Origin: Sabethes cyaneus
Lineage: Eukaryota; Arthropoda; Insecta; Diptera; Culicidae
Length of the DNA: 64,000 bases
Assembly (NCBI RefSeq): GCF_943734655.1
Contig: NC_071354.1
Coordinates: forward strand, 140,230,642 to 140,294,641
Reading direction: 5' to 3'
A program made the position numbers and the translations under genes. Each line of letters opens with the position of its first letter. Position 1 is the first letter of the stretch. Of the stretch, positions 48,361 through 59,795 are shown piece by piece. Below the pieces are notes generated by a model. The model searched no databases, had not been told where the DNA came from, and saw only the letters and a program-made list of their open reading frames with translations.

Positions 48361-48900
48361 CAACGAAACATCCTGATAGTGGAATTAATCCTCAACTAGT
48401 ATTTTTCTTCTTCGCTCGGACGCAGTGAAGCTGTTTTCGCTCAACGGAAGCAATGGTGTAGAGAAGACGTGAGCAGCGGTGTACTAAAGTGGTACTGGAG
48501 GGAGTACCAAACAACTGGCGGGAGTTCGGGTGTGTGCAGTGTAGGCCCCGAGGACCCTGGTGGGCACAGGGGACATATACTCGAGAAGAAGCAAATCGCA
48601 CGCGTTGGAGGAAAAGAACTTGCTGGCACGATTCGATCGATCCTCGTAAGGGCTTGTAATAGGCACGGGAGTAGTGAGACGCGCGGCAACGTGGGATGGT
48701 TGCGGTACGGACGGCTGCAGCAGCCGTCGTATTGCAGAAAAGCTGAATTGAATTGATTCGATTGAGAGTTGCTGGCTTGTTTTTCCCCACTAGAAACACT
48801 CTATACGACCGTCGTCGAAAACGGCGACGACGACGACAACGATGACGATAACGATGGATACGGTCAAGACTTCGAACAAGAAGACGAAAAATAATATGGA
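48361..48900. other. GC-richer island with CGA repeat
   Basis: A compact island sharply different in composition from both flanks, with overlapping ORFs on both strands (minus 48392-48799, plus 48469-48756) and a CGA/ACG triplet cluster at 48812-48860. It resembles a promoter or untranslated first exon. No protein is recognised. Confidence 0.3.
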
Positions 48901-49562
48901 ATAAATATGTTGACTATATTCGGAGTCTACACGATTCATAACTTGGTTGGTTTTACAGTTTTTTTTTGCTTTCTAGGCGCGTTTGGTTTATTTGAAGAGG
49001 AGAGCTCAAACGTGTCTTTTTGCTTTTAACGATCGAAGAAACGATTTTCATGTTAATATTGTAATTTATGAATGAATAGAGTGGATTGGTTCCGAAGGAA
49101 ACTTGCACTCTTTAATTTGGCTGTGTGTGGGAAATATGTTGCTTGCGTGAGTTATAATTGCGAAGTAGTCAACAGGAGACGATTTAACACTTTTGGTTCA
49201 ACTGTTCGCAGTTCAAATTAAAAAACTGTGATGTGTTGGAAATGATTTATAATAATTGGTATAATTACATATTACATAATTGGTTGCTGCGCTGGTGTTA
49301 ATGTTTCTGGTTGGATATAAATGTGAAAGATGTCCTATGTAGCTTGTGTACGCAGAATCCAAAATAAGTTACAATTGGTAGAAATATATATACTCAAGGG
49401 CGTTTTCCAAACAAATATATCAATTTTGTGACCTTGGCTAATTTTTAATCGAACCGGCTGAAACTTATGCCCCAGTGTTAAAATAATTTCGAAGGAATAT
49501 ACAGTAAGACAACTGCTTTCCATATAGAAAGACAATTGAACAGCCGTAGTATGCATGAAATC
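48901..49562. other. AT-rich non-coding stretch
   Basis: Nothing recognised. Confidence 0.4.
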
Positions 49563-49720
49563 GGGGGCTCTGTAGCCGCAAGGTTAGCAAATCTGCTTTG
49601 ACAAACGAATGGTTATGGGTTCGAATCTTAGTAGAATCAGGGCGATGTCAAAGTGACTTTAGCATGGGTTTATACTCAGGCCCCTCATCACCCTTCCTTC
49701 ATGCTGAATTCTATATTATC
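49563..49720 (+). mobile_element. tRNA-derived SINE, family E
   Basis: A tRNA-like head with TAGCCGCAAGG (A box) and GGGTTCGAATCTTAGTAGA (B box) spaced as in tRNA genes, followed by a body with GGGCGATGTCAAAG. No second copy was noticed in this window. Confidence 0.65.
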
Positions 49721-50886
49721 CCGATATGGCCTATTGACAGTACAAAAATGACTCTTATAGTAAAATGCACTGGATTAGTTGCGCCAGGGATGGCTATAAT
49801 TGGGGACAGCGCGCTGTCATGTGGAACGAGATGGGTAAAGTAGAGAAAAGCATTGAAGGAAGGATACCCAATTACACACAAGCACGCATAAAATTCAATA
49901 AGCATATCGCTCAATCAATAACGAATATAGCAAAAAAAAATGTAGTGCGAGTTGTACAGCAAATATCGCCCGGGTATATCATAATAGATCAACGATACTG
50001 ATCGCAGTGATGAGTCCATACAGAACAAAATGCATGAAATTTTCTAGTGAATATATTAAATGACAAGTGATTTGAATGGAACTTCTCATTTAATTTTGAT
50101 GTCATAGACCTAGAGCGATTTCGTGTTTTTGATAGATTTTTATACTTTTTTTTTAAAATAGATAGGGTATGTTGCTGCTTCCTCGTAATTGCCCATTCCC
50201 TTCCTATCCAACACAAATTATTAAAAATATCAGCATTTTTATGACACACAATGCAAAACTAGTTCTTTATTAATATTTTAGTTTATTGTCTATCATACGC
50301 GATCAATCAAAGTGAGCTGAGATCTATTCAAATGCTTTTTATCATTAACGAAGTCCTACCAGTCAAATTTCCTACGTTTTTTCGTGCGACGAAAAAGAAA
50401 TCGTTTTAATTTCCGTCATTCATAAATAAATGAAAATAACTCACGCAAGGCATTGTCGTTATTCTACAGCCAGGAAAACTTACCTGACCAGTAGAAATCT
50501 TGCAGAATAACATTTGTCATGCCATCCTACACAAATACATGCACGTTAGCTTCGTAAACATTGTTGTGATTTTTAGTTCGGTTCGGACGATGAAAAATTT
50601 TGAAGGACGGACTTTAAAACGGTACGACGAATTTAAGAAGCCAGTTGCGTAATTTGCATATTATGCTTTAATAATCGATTTTCAGTGATTTCAAAGTTCA
50701 TGGATCGGAAGGTAAGTGTGTTTTATTCAAATCAGCACAAGAACTTTTGTAGTATTCATTAAATCCATCCAACAAACGACAAATTAGAATGGCTTTACTT
50801 ACTACGACGGGAATTAGAAATAAACCCTGCTTATTATAAACGGAAAAAAATTTCAAACATTTTTGGTTCATACTGAATTGCCTTAC
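49721..50886. other. Non-coding stretch
   Basis: Only unrecognised short ORFs. No bounded element seen. Confidence 0.4.
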
Positions 50887-52070
50887 TTACTTAGGTGGCT
50901 TGCCGTCCTTCTTAGGAGCCTGTTGAACAAAGTTTCTCCATGTAACTCGGTTGAGGACTATCGCTCTCCAATTCCTCGGACACCGAGTACTCTTCGCCAG
51001 ATCTCGCTCCACCTGGCCTAACCATCTTGCTCGCTGCGCTCCTGGTCGTCTTGTTCCTACCGGATTTAAGGCGAACACCATCTTTGCAGGGTAGTTGTCC
51101 GGCATTCTTGCAACATGCCCTGCCCATCGTATCCGACCAGCTTTGGCTACCTTCTGGATACTGGGTTCGCCATAGAGCTGTGCGAGTTCATGGTTCATCC
51201 TCCGCCTCCATACTCTGTTCTGCTGTCATGTACGCTGCCGAAGATCGTTCTTAGCACTCGTCGTTCGAAAACTCCGAGCACTCGCAGGTCCTCCTCGAGC
51301 ATTGTCCATGTTTCATGCCCGAAGAGAACAACCGGTCTAATAAGCGTCTTGTATAGGGCGCACTTTGTACGGGGACTTAGTCTGCTCGACCGCAATTGCT
51401 TGTGGAGCCCATAGTAAGCACGACTTCCGCTGATAATACGCCTCCGAATCTCACGGCTGGTATTATTGTCCAGCGTTACCAGTGAGCCAAGGTATACAAA
51501 TTCATGGACTACATCAAATTCATCGTCGTCGATCAATATACTACTGCCCAAGCGGTGTCGTTCGGTCTCGGTTCCGCTGGCCAGCATGTACTTTGTTTTA
51601 GACGTATTTATCTTCAACCCAATCTTTTCTGGTGTACTGTTCAGCCACCGCCACAGATGCCACAGACGAAATGACTAGATTTGTTGAAACTTGTGCCCCG
51701 CGTCGTGTGTTGATATCCGCTCGGTTCATAACACCTTGTTGAATAGCAGGCATGAAAGACCATCACCTTGACGAAGCCCTCTGTGTGATGCGAATGAACT
51801 TGACAACCCACCCGAAATCCGAACACAGCACTGTGTATCATCCATCGTAGATTTAATCAGTTTGTTGAGCTCTCTGGGGAAGCTGTTCTCGTCCATGATT
51901 TTTCATAGCTCTTTCCGGTCAATGGTATCATATGCGGCTTTGAACTCATCGAACAGGAATAAATGATGCGTGGGAACTCTGTATTCACGGCCCTTTTGGA
52001 GGCTTTGAACTCATCGAACATGAACAAATGATGCGTGGGAACTGTATTCACGGACCTTTTGGAGGATTTG
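50887..52070 (-). mobile_element. LINE remnant 2 (RT and C-terminus)
   Basis: On minus the order is FDEFKAAYDTIDRKEL (motif A, with an in-frame stop just after); GLRQGDGLSCLLFN-like motif B'; a deletion where FADD should be; then a nearly intact 140-codon block KINTSKTKYMLASGTE...HEFVYLGSLVTLDNN...RPVVLFGHETWTM; and a C-terminal IRWAGHVARMPDNYPAKMVF...RARWLGQVERDL. This is the standard tail of APE-type LINEs often annotated as craniofacial-development-protein-2-like. The C-terminal half is unusually well preserved, but the catalytic motif is gone. Confidence 0.85.
51936..52065. repeat. 65-bp tandem duplication inside LINE 2
   Basis: Two near-identical copies start at 51936 and 52001 (GGCTTTGAACTCATCGAACA), duplicating the RT motif A region on minus. 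Confidence 0.8.
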
Positions 52071-52569
52071 CCGCAGTGTACTGAATTGCCTTACGTGTTC
52101 TTATTCGAAATCCATGAACTCAACAACTGTCGTAGCAGTATTAAAACAGTAACCATGTGTTCACGTTATCATTGCAATCTTTGATTGTAATTTACCTTTA
52201 TGGTTAAGTGAACTAAGAAATCAATTTCTATTGTTTGCTATTTCCTGGCTTGGAAGTTTTCTGTACGGAGTAGAAACTGTATGCAAACAGCATACTGTAT
52301 TCGCTAACATTTAGCATTGAATAAAGAAACAAGATATCGATTTGTATTTTCGGCAATGACTTAACATGGATGGGAATCGAAAAATGGAACATATTAATGA
52401 TAAAAATATTGAACTGGCTAATTCCAGCTATGCTTTAATACTAGCTGAGTGCCCGATCATGCTCGGGATTCAAAATTAGCCTGAGTTTATGTGTTGTGTT
52501 GAATGTGATTGATGTTGGCAGAGCCAGAATGAATATCGAATATTCGCGCGCGTACTGGATAAAATTCTG
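52071..52569. other. Non-coding stretch
   Basis: Nothing recognised. Confidence 0.4.
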
Positions 52570-52915
52570 CCTTCGTCTGTGAACTTCAGGGCAGCATACG
52601 ATACAGTTGAACGCGAACAGCTATGGCAGATAATGCACGAGTACGGTTTTCCGGATAAACTGACGCGGCTGATCAAAGCTACCCTGGAACGAGTGATATG
52701 CTACGTGCGCGCTTCGCGGGCACTCTCAAATCGCGCAGAGGGTTGCGGTAAGGGGACCCTGTATGTTGCCCTGTATGTTACTGAATATCGCTATTGAAGG
52801 TGTGATTCGGCGAGCGGGCATCGAAACTTAGCCTAGCAGTCAACTCCTAGCCTTCGCAGACGACCTCGACATCATTACTAGAAACCTTGGGACGTTTACG
52901 CCAGACTAAAAACGG
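52570..52915 (+). mobile_element. LINE remnant 3 (RT core)
   Basis: The plus frame gives FRAAYDTVEREQLWQIMHEY (motif A), a shifted LNIAIEGVIRRAGIE block, and QLLAFADDLDIITRN (motif C with FADD). It is related to LINE 2 but oppositely oriented. Frame shifts and a stop lie between the motifs. Confidence 0.8.
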
Positions 52916-53164
52916 AGTTAGGAGGATTAGTCTGTTATGGCGCAAGTCCCCATGAAGTCTAATTCCCTATGAGACGAGTAATAATTCGGCGTAAAAGAAT
53001 CTGAGATCCATTGCTCCGGTAGTTTCTTCTCCTTTCAAACCTTGAAAATAACCTAGTGTGGAGCCGTTGTCAGTGTTTCTCGGTCATGTTGATAAAGCTC
53101 TGCAGGCAGGCGGTGCTTACCGGCGCTTTTGTTGGTCTTTAGCAACCGGATTTCAAATTTGCCT

Positions 53165-53296
53165 TTTTTTTTTGTTTGGTGATATAGCGACTTTAACAGC
53201 TTGGGTCATTCGTGATTTCTGCGGGGTTGGGATTCGAATCCAGATCCTCAGCGTGAGAGGCATGAATGCTAACAACTACACCTGGATTGACCCCTT
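53165..53296 (-). mobile_element. tRNA-derived SINE, family C copy 2
   Basis: The minus strand carries GGATTCGAATCCCAACCCCGC (B box) and the shared ACGAATGACCCAAGCTGTTAAAG tail. The A box is eroded. Confidence 0.75.
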
Positions 53297-53319
53297 CCAG
53301 GGGCATTCCTAGGTTAACT

Positions 53320-53400
53320 TACGTTTCGCCTCCTGCAATTTAAGTATTGAGGTGTGCAGCGACGAATTGCTTCCACCTGTCGTCCACCTCGCGCCCTCCT
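53320..53400 (-). mobile_element. Short LINE fragment (pre-RT linker)
   Basis: On minus DDRWKQFVAAHLNT is the usual linker ahead of LINE RT domains. The same block occurs at 55440-55510. Confidence 0.45.
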
Positions 53401-53588
53401 GCTGGTTCGTGATGCACCGATGTTACGCATTATCCAGCCGTGCGCCAATTATTTATGTCTCAATTTAAACCCATCCTTTGTTCAACACAACCAATCATCA
53501 CTCACAACATTACCCAGACTGCAACACTTACTATCTTACTACCCATTTAATGAAATCGACATCAACTTTTCAGAAGGGCCAATCTGTA

Positions 53589-53668
53589 AAATGTAAACAA
53601 ACCGAGTGAGGGTAATTTTCCCTGGACTAGCATAGTGAAAAAAACTCTCACTCGGTTTATTTACATTT
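53589..53668. repeat. Hairpin-forming inverted repeat
   Basis: The arm AAATGTAAACAAACCGAGTGAG is complementary to CTCACTCGGTTTATTTACATTT with one mismatch, around a loop of about 35 nt. It may be a very short palindromic MITE or an RNA hairpin. Confidence 0.7.
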
Positions 53669-55435
53669 GGCAGGTTTCGCACTGCCGAAATATCCATTCC
53701 CCAACTTCTTGACTAATTACTAACTACAAAAGATACAGCAACACTTTATTTGGCAAAATTGTAGATAATAACCAGTTCTACAAACGTCCCATACATCAAT
53801 TTGTCAAATTTTGCTGGGCTGAGACGGTATTGTCAAATGAATCAAAATTGAGTCAAAGTGATCGAACCATCCCTGTTCCTCACTGGTACTCCCCTCCTTG
53901 TCAGAGGTCGCCTCCATAACTTGTCAATATCCGTATGTTTATTCTTTCATATCAAGGAACATGTATGCCAAGTTGACCTTCCGGAGTAATGGCGGTGCAT
54001 ACACACATACATAAATTGACTTTTACATATTAGAATAGCAGGCGAAGAGTTCGCGATGCCTAAGGGTACAGTAGCACACAAGAAAACAATGACTAGAAAA
54101 ATTTTCAATGAGCATGGAAACCGATAAGATCGTTCTGAATGCTCATTTATGATGATGTATAATATCAGGTTTCTGTATTGACCAGAATCGAACGTGAGTT
54201 CTACATCTGTTTTCTCTATTTTGAGTCGATTTAGGATAGAAAATAACATTTATATACATATTTGTTCTGAGAATGTGAAATAAACAGTGTGAACGTTATC
54301 TGGCCCATCTAATAACTCACATATTAATGTTACACAGCGAACAAATATCATATTTCCATAATTACATAATGAACCGCGAACGATATGAAACCGAAGTAAT
54401 CGCATCATTATTTATACTGTCTGTCGTGAATTTGAAACCACGCTACATTCATCGTCAGCTATTATCAAACCACAGCACAGGGTTAATAATTTTATCATAT
54501 CCCTGTCACTAAACGGAAGCAGACTCTTAATGAATGTTTTTTTTAATATTCTCTTATCACTTCATTGATAATGACATTGATACTGTTTTATGAATGAAAA
54601 CCTTTGTAGTCACAAAAACAATGAACGGGTAGAAGTAAGCTTCCCTTGTCTTATCTTCATTGGGTCACCGATGCCGGCAAAACAACACCTTCTATTTTCA
54701 GTGCGTCCTTCCTACGTGCGACAAATCGTCCTACCCTATTAGTGAGAGATCTGTGTTTGCTTGCAAATACACCTTGCAATAAAGGCCGATAAACAGTTCT
54801 AATTGAAAGTTTATTTTGGTCTTATCAGTGCGTCGTTAGTAAAACAATTATAATTTCATATCATTACTTATACATTACTTATGTGGTTGCGCACGTATGC
54901 AATTCAGGTTTTACTTTTCTGATAATTGCAAAAAAAGATATGTATTCCGCAATGCAAATGTATACTTTTAAGCGCGAAATATTCTTTGCACCTTTTTTCA
55001 ATTTATTTTCTTTTTGTCGTAAAACAATTGCTCTTATAAAGCATTGCACGCAGATGTCAGTGCGTTTTTTTCGTCCCATGTTTGACGGTGTTGTGGGGTT
55101 TGTTTTTATTAATTATTCGCAAGACCCAGAAGCAAAAATGACAAAAATAGATGTTATGCAGAACTGCTATCATTTTTCTGCTTCGGAAAAGTCGGCCATT
55201 TCCGATTTCCACAAACAAGTGGTACGAATTACAAGTAATAAACCCACTAGCAATAAATTTAGGTTACAAAGGGAATCAAAACAAACCACACAAAAACTTC
55301 AAACCAGAGTTGAGGTTAGGCACCGTGCAAAGGTTTATGGTAAAATGTCAATGGTCGCATACCGTAGCCAGAATTTAGATATCAGGTGCTGGGACGTTAC
55401 AATCTTCCATGGAGTGTCCATCGGAGGTTAACTTC
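53669..55435. other. Non-coding stretch
   Basis: The largest ORF (54883-55431, +, 182 codons) has no recognisable domain and ends in LINE sequence. No gene is supported. Confidence 0.35.
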
Positions 55436-55510
55436 CATTCCGCCTCCTTTTGCCACTCCACCATTGAGGTGTTTAGTAAAGAACTGCTTCCATCTGTGCT
55501 GCCCGTGGTG
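55436..55510 (-). mobile_element. Short LINE fragment (pre-RT linker)
   Basis: On minus HRWKQFFTKHLNGGVAKGG resembles the RWK-F--LN linker upstream of LINE RT domains, as at 53320-53400. Confidence 0.4.
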
Positions 55511-56400
55511 TCATAGTTGACGTAAAAGCAAAAATAAGCAAAATATAATTTTTCAGTCCTACGAATTCTTAACTATGTTTTCTACATGCCCAATACTCAA
55601 ACAACATTTGTTTGCTCGAAAATATTCGAGAAATTTGGGAAAATAGAGCTACTCTGCAAATGGTTTCACAGTTAACGTAACTCTTCATATATTTAATCAG
55701 CACAGTAATTTGTTTTTCAATAGCTTTACGCTAAGCTATGAGAATAAACGTTCAAGAAACAGTCTGTTTATTCTTATTCTTATTAATACCATCCACAATA
55801 AAGGATTCTTGGAAATAATTTTAAATATTTCTAAGGATAGAAATATTTCAAATTATGTTCTTGTCTGTATTAACATTTGGAAAACATCCGAGATACATCG
55901 CAAATGTTAAATCGGCCAGGCCAACTGTGAAGTATTGCCGCAAAGACGATTCTGAGAAATGTATCTTGTGTGAATAAGTTATTCATACATACATACATTT
56001 CTGAATCAGCAGGGAAAGAAGAAACGGGGACGTCTCGTACCAACCGTTTCTGATAAATTATTAAGCTTTGTTTCGTTGGGAGTATTTAGCTAGTAAATAA
56101 TACTCCGGACCCTCGAGGATGAACTTATGACATTTAGGCCAAAAGTCCGGCTGCAATATGCCAAGGTTATAGCGCCTTATTTCGCTCTCTGCAAATAGAT
56201 GAAACATCCCAACTGCCAAAGAGGTAGTAAATAGTATAGATTATTCGCATGACATGAGTTGCTCAATGAAGCAACAAAAATTACTGTATAATGAAATTGC
56301 TGGATGACGTAAAAGCAGACAGACAGCAGAATGTTTTTGTAGAAAGCAAAATTGCTTAATATTAAACCATTGTTTTCATGAAACCTCATGACAACCAAAA
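55511..56400. other. AT-rich non-coding stretch
   Basis: Nothing recognised. Confidence 0.4.
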
Positions 56401-57577
56401 AAAAAACCAAAACGATCTCACTGGTATCTCCCGTTTGTTCTATCGTTCGTTCCATTAGTTCCATCCATGCGCAGATCCATGAATCCGGCGTTCTCCAAAG
56501 CAGTGATCATTTTCCTCACGCAAATAAAGGAGCTGAACGGATTATTCTGGTTATCACTGCCACTAGCGCGTCCAACAGTCACCCCGCTGTAATCTGTTGG
56601 TGTATCGACTGGACCAGAACCAGACCAGTGAATGTAGACCTCCATATCCTTGAGCTGGGGACATCTTCGTTAACCTGAGGAGGACAATCTGGCTCCACCA
56701 CTGGATAACTCCTCCGATTGAACTTGACAGTGACGCATTGAAGACTCCTCCGAAAGCTGGGTTTCAGGTGGTTCATGGCAGGACGCCCAGTCTGCAAGAG
56801 CTGCTTCCCTGTGAACGACTGAATCGCTAGCCTTAAGGCCATCGATATTCGCCAATGGTGCTGGTAACTAGTTGGTGGCTAGTAATACATATCAGGAACA
56901 CATCTATAGTTCAGTTACTTTAAAGGTCCAAAACCACCAATGACCTGATTGATTGAATAATTGAATAATTTTCACAATTCACAAGAAAAATTGACAGCAA
57001 AATTTTTTGCTGCCGACCACACGCGTTGCTTACTGCGATCCAAACCCTCCTTATTCGTTCAAGAAACAGTCTATTTATTCACATAAACTAGCGTATGCTT
57101 TTTTATACACAATAAACGTGAAATGAATCAAAAAACGCCATCATAATCCATAATAATCTCAACTAAATTGACATAACATTTGATTACAATGCGTTTTCTC
57201 AACAATCATGGCGTTGATCGTTACGTCAACTATGAAACCATGGGTTTTACCTAGCACAGCAGTGGCGGCCGATGGCCGGGTGAATTCTGCCACAACCGTC
57301 TTCTAGGGTCGATGCACCGAACTACTCGGAAGCAGGCTCATTCTTGTGTAGTTCTGGGCAGATTGCAGGTTAGCCGGTTATCTATTGTTAAGTTCAAGGT
57401 TAGTCAAGAGAGGTTTTCTGATGTTCAAATTTGTTTTTCACCCCCGCTGGGTTACCCTTGACGACCACCGAAATTTTCAATGCGGAAACTATTGAATGTA
57501 TAAACAACGTCGATGGTTGCTAACCAATCGTTCCGCGCACTTCTGTTCTACAAACTGTGAAAACTAGATCACCTATT
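56401..57577 (-). other. Possible LINE ORF1-type or other repeat remnant
   Basis: From 56420 to 56860 the minus strand has overlapping hydrophilic ORFs in two frames, and 57240-57560 is GC-richer, adjacent to a LINE endonuclease on the same strand. No zinc-knuckle or RRM is clear, so the assignment is only positional. Confidence 0.2.
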
Positions 57578-57670
57578 TTAACTCACCTTGGTTAAGTTGA
57601 GGAGCACTGCTTTCACGTGTCTGGTATATAATTGACAGTTTTGAGCGCACATATGCTCATATGCTGTAAC

Positions 57671-57862
57671 TACACACTTAAAAAAAAGTGCCGAAGTCAG
57701 CAAAATTTTGCCGAGATTTGGACAGCCGAGCGTTCGGTAAAATTTTTTATGATGCCAAACGTTAGTAAAGATCCGTAAACGTCGATTTGCAAAACTGAAA
57801 TTTTTACCGAACGCTCGGTTGTCCAAATCTCGGCAAATTTTGCTGAGTTTTTTAAGTGTGTA
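57671..57862. mobile_element. 192-bp palindromic MITE with TA duplication
   Basis: The left end ACACACTTAAAA and right end TTTTAAGTGTGT open inverted repeats of about 75 bp, sharing CAGCAAAATTTTGCCGAGAT and CGAGCGTTCGGTAAAA, flanked by TA. It sits in the LINE endonuclease directly after the SDRH codons. A relative lies at 28866-29065. Confidence 0.8.
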
Positions 57863-58340
57863 GGTGACGGTCAGAGTCAATATATGCACCCCGTAGGGAA
57901 CGTACGTTCGTGATGTTGGAGAAGAATCCGTCATCTATGAGAACGTGGCCAATCTGGTTCATTGTACGTTGATTAGGTGATCTCCGAGTGGCTTTGTGGA
58001 TATCTTTGCGTAGAGAAAGGTGCTTCAGATCACCAGGCTTTAGGAAGCTGCAAAGTTTATACATCGTTGGTCGTTCGTGTGCGGTGCGCAGTTCGGTGTG
58101 CATGAATATGGTGTCTTATTTCTATTACCGATCTATACATTTCTTCCCTACCGACTTGCATGTTCATATCCCTGGAGATGATCTTGATGCCCCATGGCGA
58201 ACAGCTGTTGTCCATTGCCTCCTCCAGCCGCGCGTAGAACGCTTCCTTCTCATCGTCGGGTCTACCTTCAAGTGGGTAGCGCACGTTGATAATGCTGTAC
58301 TTGGAGAAACGGCCCTTTACTCTCAATAAACACAATACCT

Positions 58341-58461
58341 AGGGGTCAGTCCTGGCGTAGTGGTTAGCATTCACGCCTCTCACGCCGAGGACCTGGGTTC
58401 AAATCCCAACCCCGCAGAAGTCACGAATGACCCAAGCTGGTTAAAGTGACTATAATCTAAC
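58341..58461 (+). mobile_element. tRNA-derived SINE, family C copy 3, with TSD
   Basis: A complete-looking copy: A box TGGCGTAGTGG at 58353, B box GGTTCAAATCC at 58396, tail ending in ATAATCTAAC plus an A-run. ACACAATACCT before and ACACAATATCT after form a target duplication of about 11-13 bp. It splits the LINE endonuclease frame. Confidence 0.85.
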
Positions 58462-58576
58462 AAAAAAACACAATATCTCGTTGATCGCCTTCCAATCTAC
58501 CACGCGATCCGGCATTCTGCCCAACACTACAAAGCCTGTTCCCGGTTCGTTGGTAGTGCCAGCGCTCTGGTGAAAC

Positions 58577-59623
58577 CACAGAGAACAGACATTTATGTTC
58601 ATATAAAATATCTTTCAAATGGTGTGTAAGCTTTTGAACAAAACACTAGCGACATCTCTCTCAGGGTGTACCAGTTATACTACGTCCATGTTGCCAAATT
58701 CAATTTATATTCTTACTTCGCTCTACACTTTCGGTTTACTGGCAACTCTAATATCAGCTACTTAGCAACGGCGTGGTGTTTGTTGAATATTTTTAATAAA
58801 CATGACGAGTGACAATAAGAAACACATTTGAAGAATTGCTCGGTGCCTGGAAATTGCATGCCAAAGACGGATAACTGCCGCAATTCAACCGAATATTTCA
58901 CTTGCTGCTCATAACTGAACAAAATATTGAAGGCGGAGCTCATCTAAATCAAGAGTAGATACTATATAGGAAAAACAGTATCGTTTGACGGAAGCATAGC
59001 GGTTCCAAGTACGTCAGCATTGTGATCTTTATCCACAATTTTAAAAATGCAAATAATCGTGATTAGAGTTATTCCATTTTTGGTCGTTCTCGCGGTCATC
59101 CTATTCTTTCAATTAATACCACCTGACCCCACCACGACTGCACCGGTAGCTTGGGGTGCCTTCTGGAAAACCTCCAGTCAGTGTCTTGAGTCAGGTATAA
59201 AACGATACAACGAAACAATGGGTTTAAATATCTTCGATAAAAAACCAGTTGTTTACATTCGTCAGCATTTTGGAACCCAAATCAGCCTTTCGTGCCCTCG
59301 AGCTAGAACGGAAAACAGCAATTTGTTACGCTTGTCGGAGAGATTGTTTACAGAAATGGTTTAAAATGAATAATTCAATAATTACCGCTTGGGAAAATTT
59401 TTGTTTACTTTCGTTTTAGATTTGTTTGATTAGGTAAACAACATGTTAGTTACCTTAGCAACATTGTAATGCCTCGGTTAAAATGTAACATGTGCATTGG
59501 TAACCAAAGCTCTTCCTCTTTGTGATGCGAGCGCCACGTAACGGGAGCATTACCACATACTTTCAAAATGGCGGTAGAGCTTTTACACATCGCGCGAGAT
59601 TAAGATGAATGTCTGTTCTCTGT
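58577..59623. mobile_element. 1.05-kb TIR element carrying a small ORF
   Basis: Perfect 17-bp inverted ends (CACAGAGAACAGACATT; the right end can be drawn to 59624) are flanked by GTGAAAC on both sides, a 7-8-bp target duplication. The flanking LINE endonuclease is continuous when it is removed. The superfamily is unclear: P-like and hAT-like elements make duplications of this size. No transposase is seen; the ORF at 59047-59364 is its only substantial one on plus. Confidence 0.8.
59047..59364 (+). CDS. Unrecognised 105-residue ORF with membrane anchor
   Basis: I do not recognise this protein. It begins with a charged-poor hydrophobic segment (residues 3-24, IIVIRVIPFLVVLAVILFFQL) that would serve as a signal anchor or signal peptide. 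It continues with a Pro/Thr-rich hinge (PPDPTTTAP) and a polar domain with two cysteines. The 318-nt frame is intact and starts at the first ATG after an AT-rich run. It lies inside the TIR element 58577-59623, so it may be a captured gene fragment, part of an element-encoded factor, or chance. A donor-like AG/GTATAA after residue 50 leaves room for splicing. No ORF of comparable character lies on the other strand. Confidence 0.25.
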   Translation: MQIIVIRVIPFLVVLAVILFFQLIPPDPTTTAPVAWGAFWKTSSQCLESGIKRYNETMGLNIFDKKPVVYIRQHFGTQISLSCPRARTENSNLLRLSERLFTEMV

Positions 59624-59795
59624 GGTGAAACTATGCCTTTCCGCCGTAAATCTTTCAAACCGCCTCTCTTGCAGAGCTTTGATGCCGACTTTACGGGGCT
59701 TAAGCTGTACGAGCAGCACCCGGTCACCACTTGCAAAATTTAGTGTTCTACAGTTCCATGTACCGAGCTGCTGACATTGGAACAGTCGCTCAAGT

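Larger units (their letters stand above)
57578..59795 (-). mobile_element. LINE endonuclease remnant broken by three insertions
   Basis: Once the three insertions are skipped, the minus strand reads through an APE-type endonuclease: LGTWNCRTLN...QLKPRKVGIKALQERR (strand 1 and the catalytic Glu block, to 59632); GTGFVVLGRMPDRVVDWKAI (58570-58470); FSKYSIINVRYPLEGRPDDEK and IKIISRDMNMQVGREEMYR (the GDxN block, Gly to Arg); KDIHKATRRSPNQRTMNQIGHVLID (the IDHV block, Asp to Gly); and NITNVRSLRGAYIDSDRH (the SDH block, followed by LVV). Two catalytic positions are changed, so it is dead. Confidence 0.85.

Noticed and set aside
54883..55431. 182-codon plus ORF
   Set aside because: No recognisable domain, runs through AT-rich DNA and ends in a LINE fragment, so it is most likely chance.
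58341..58461. True tRNA gene
   Set aside because: A and B boxes are present, but the acceptor stem does not pair, and a shared tail plus target duplication identify it as a SINE.
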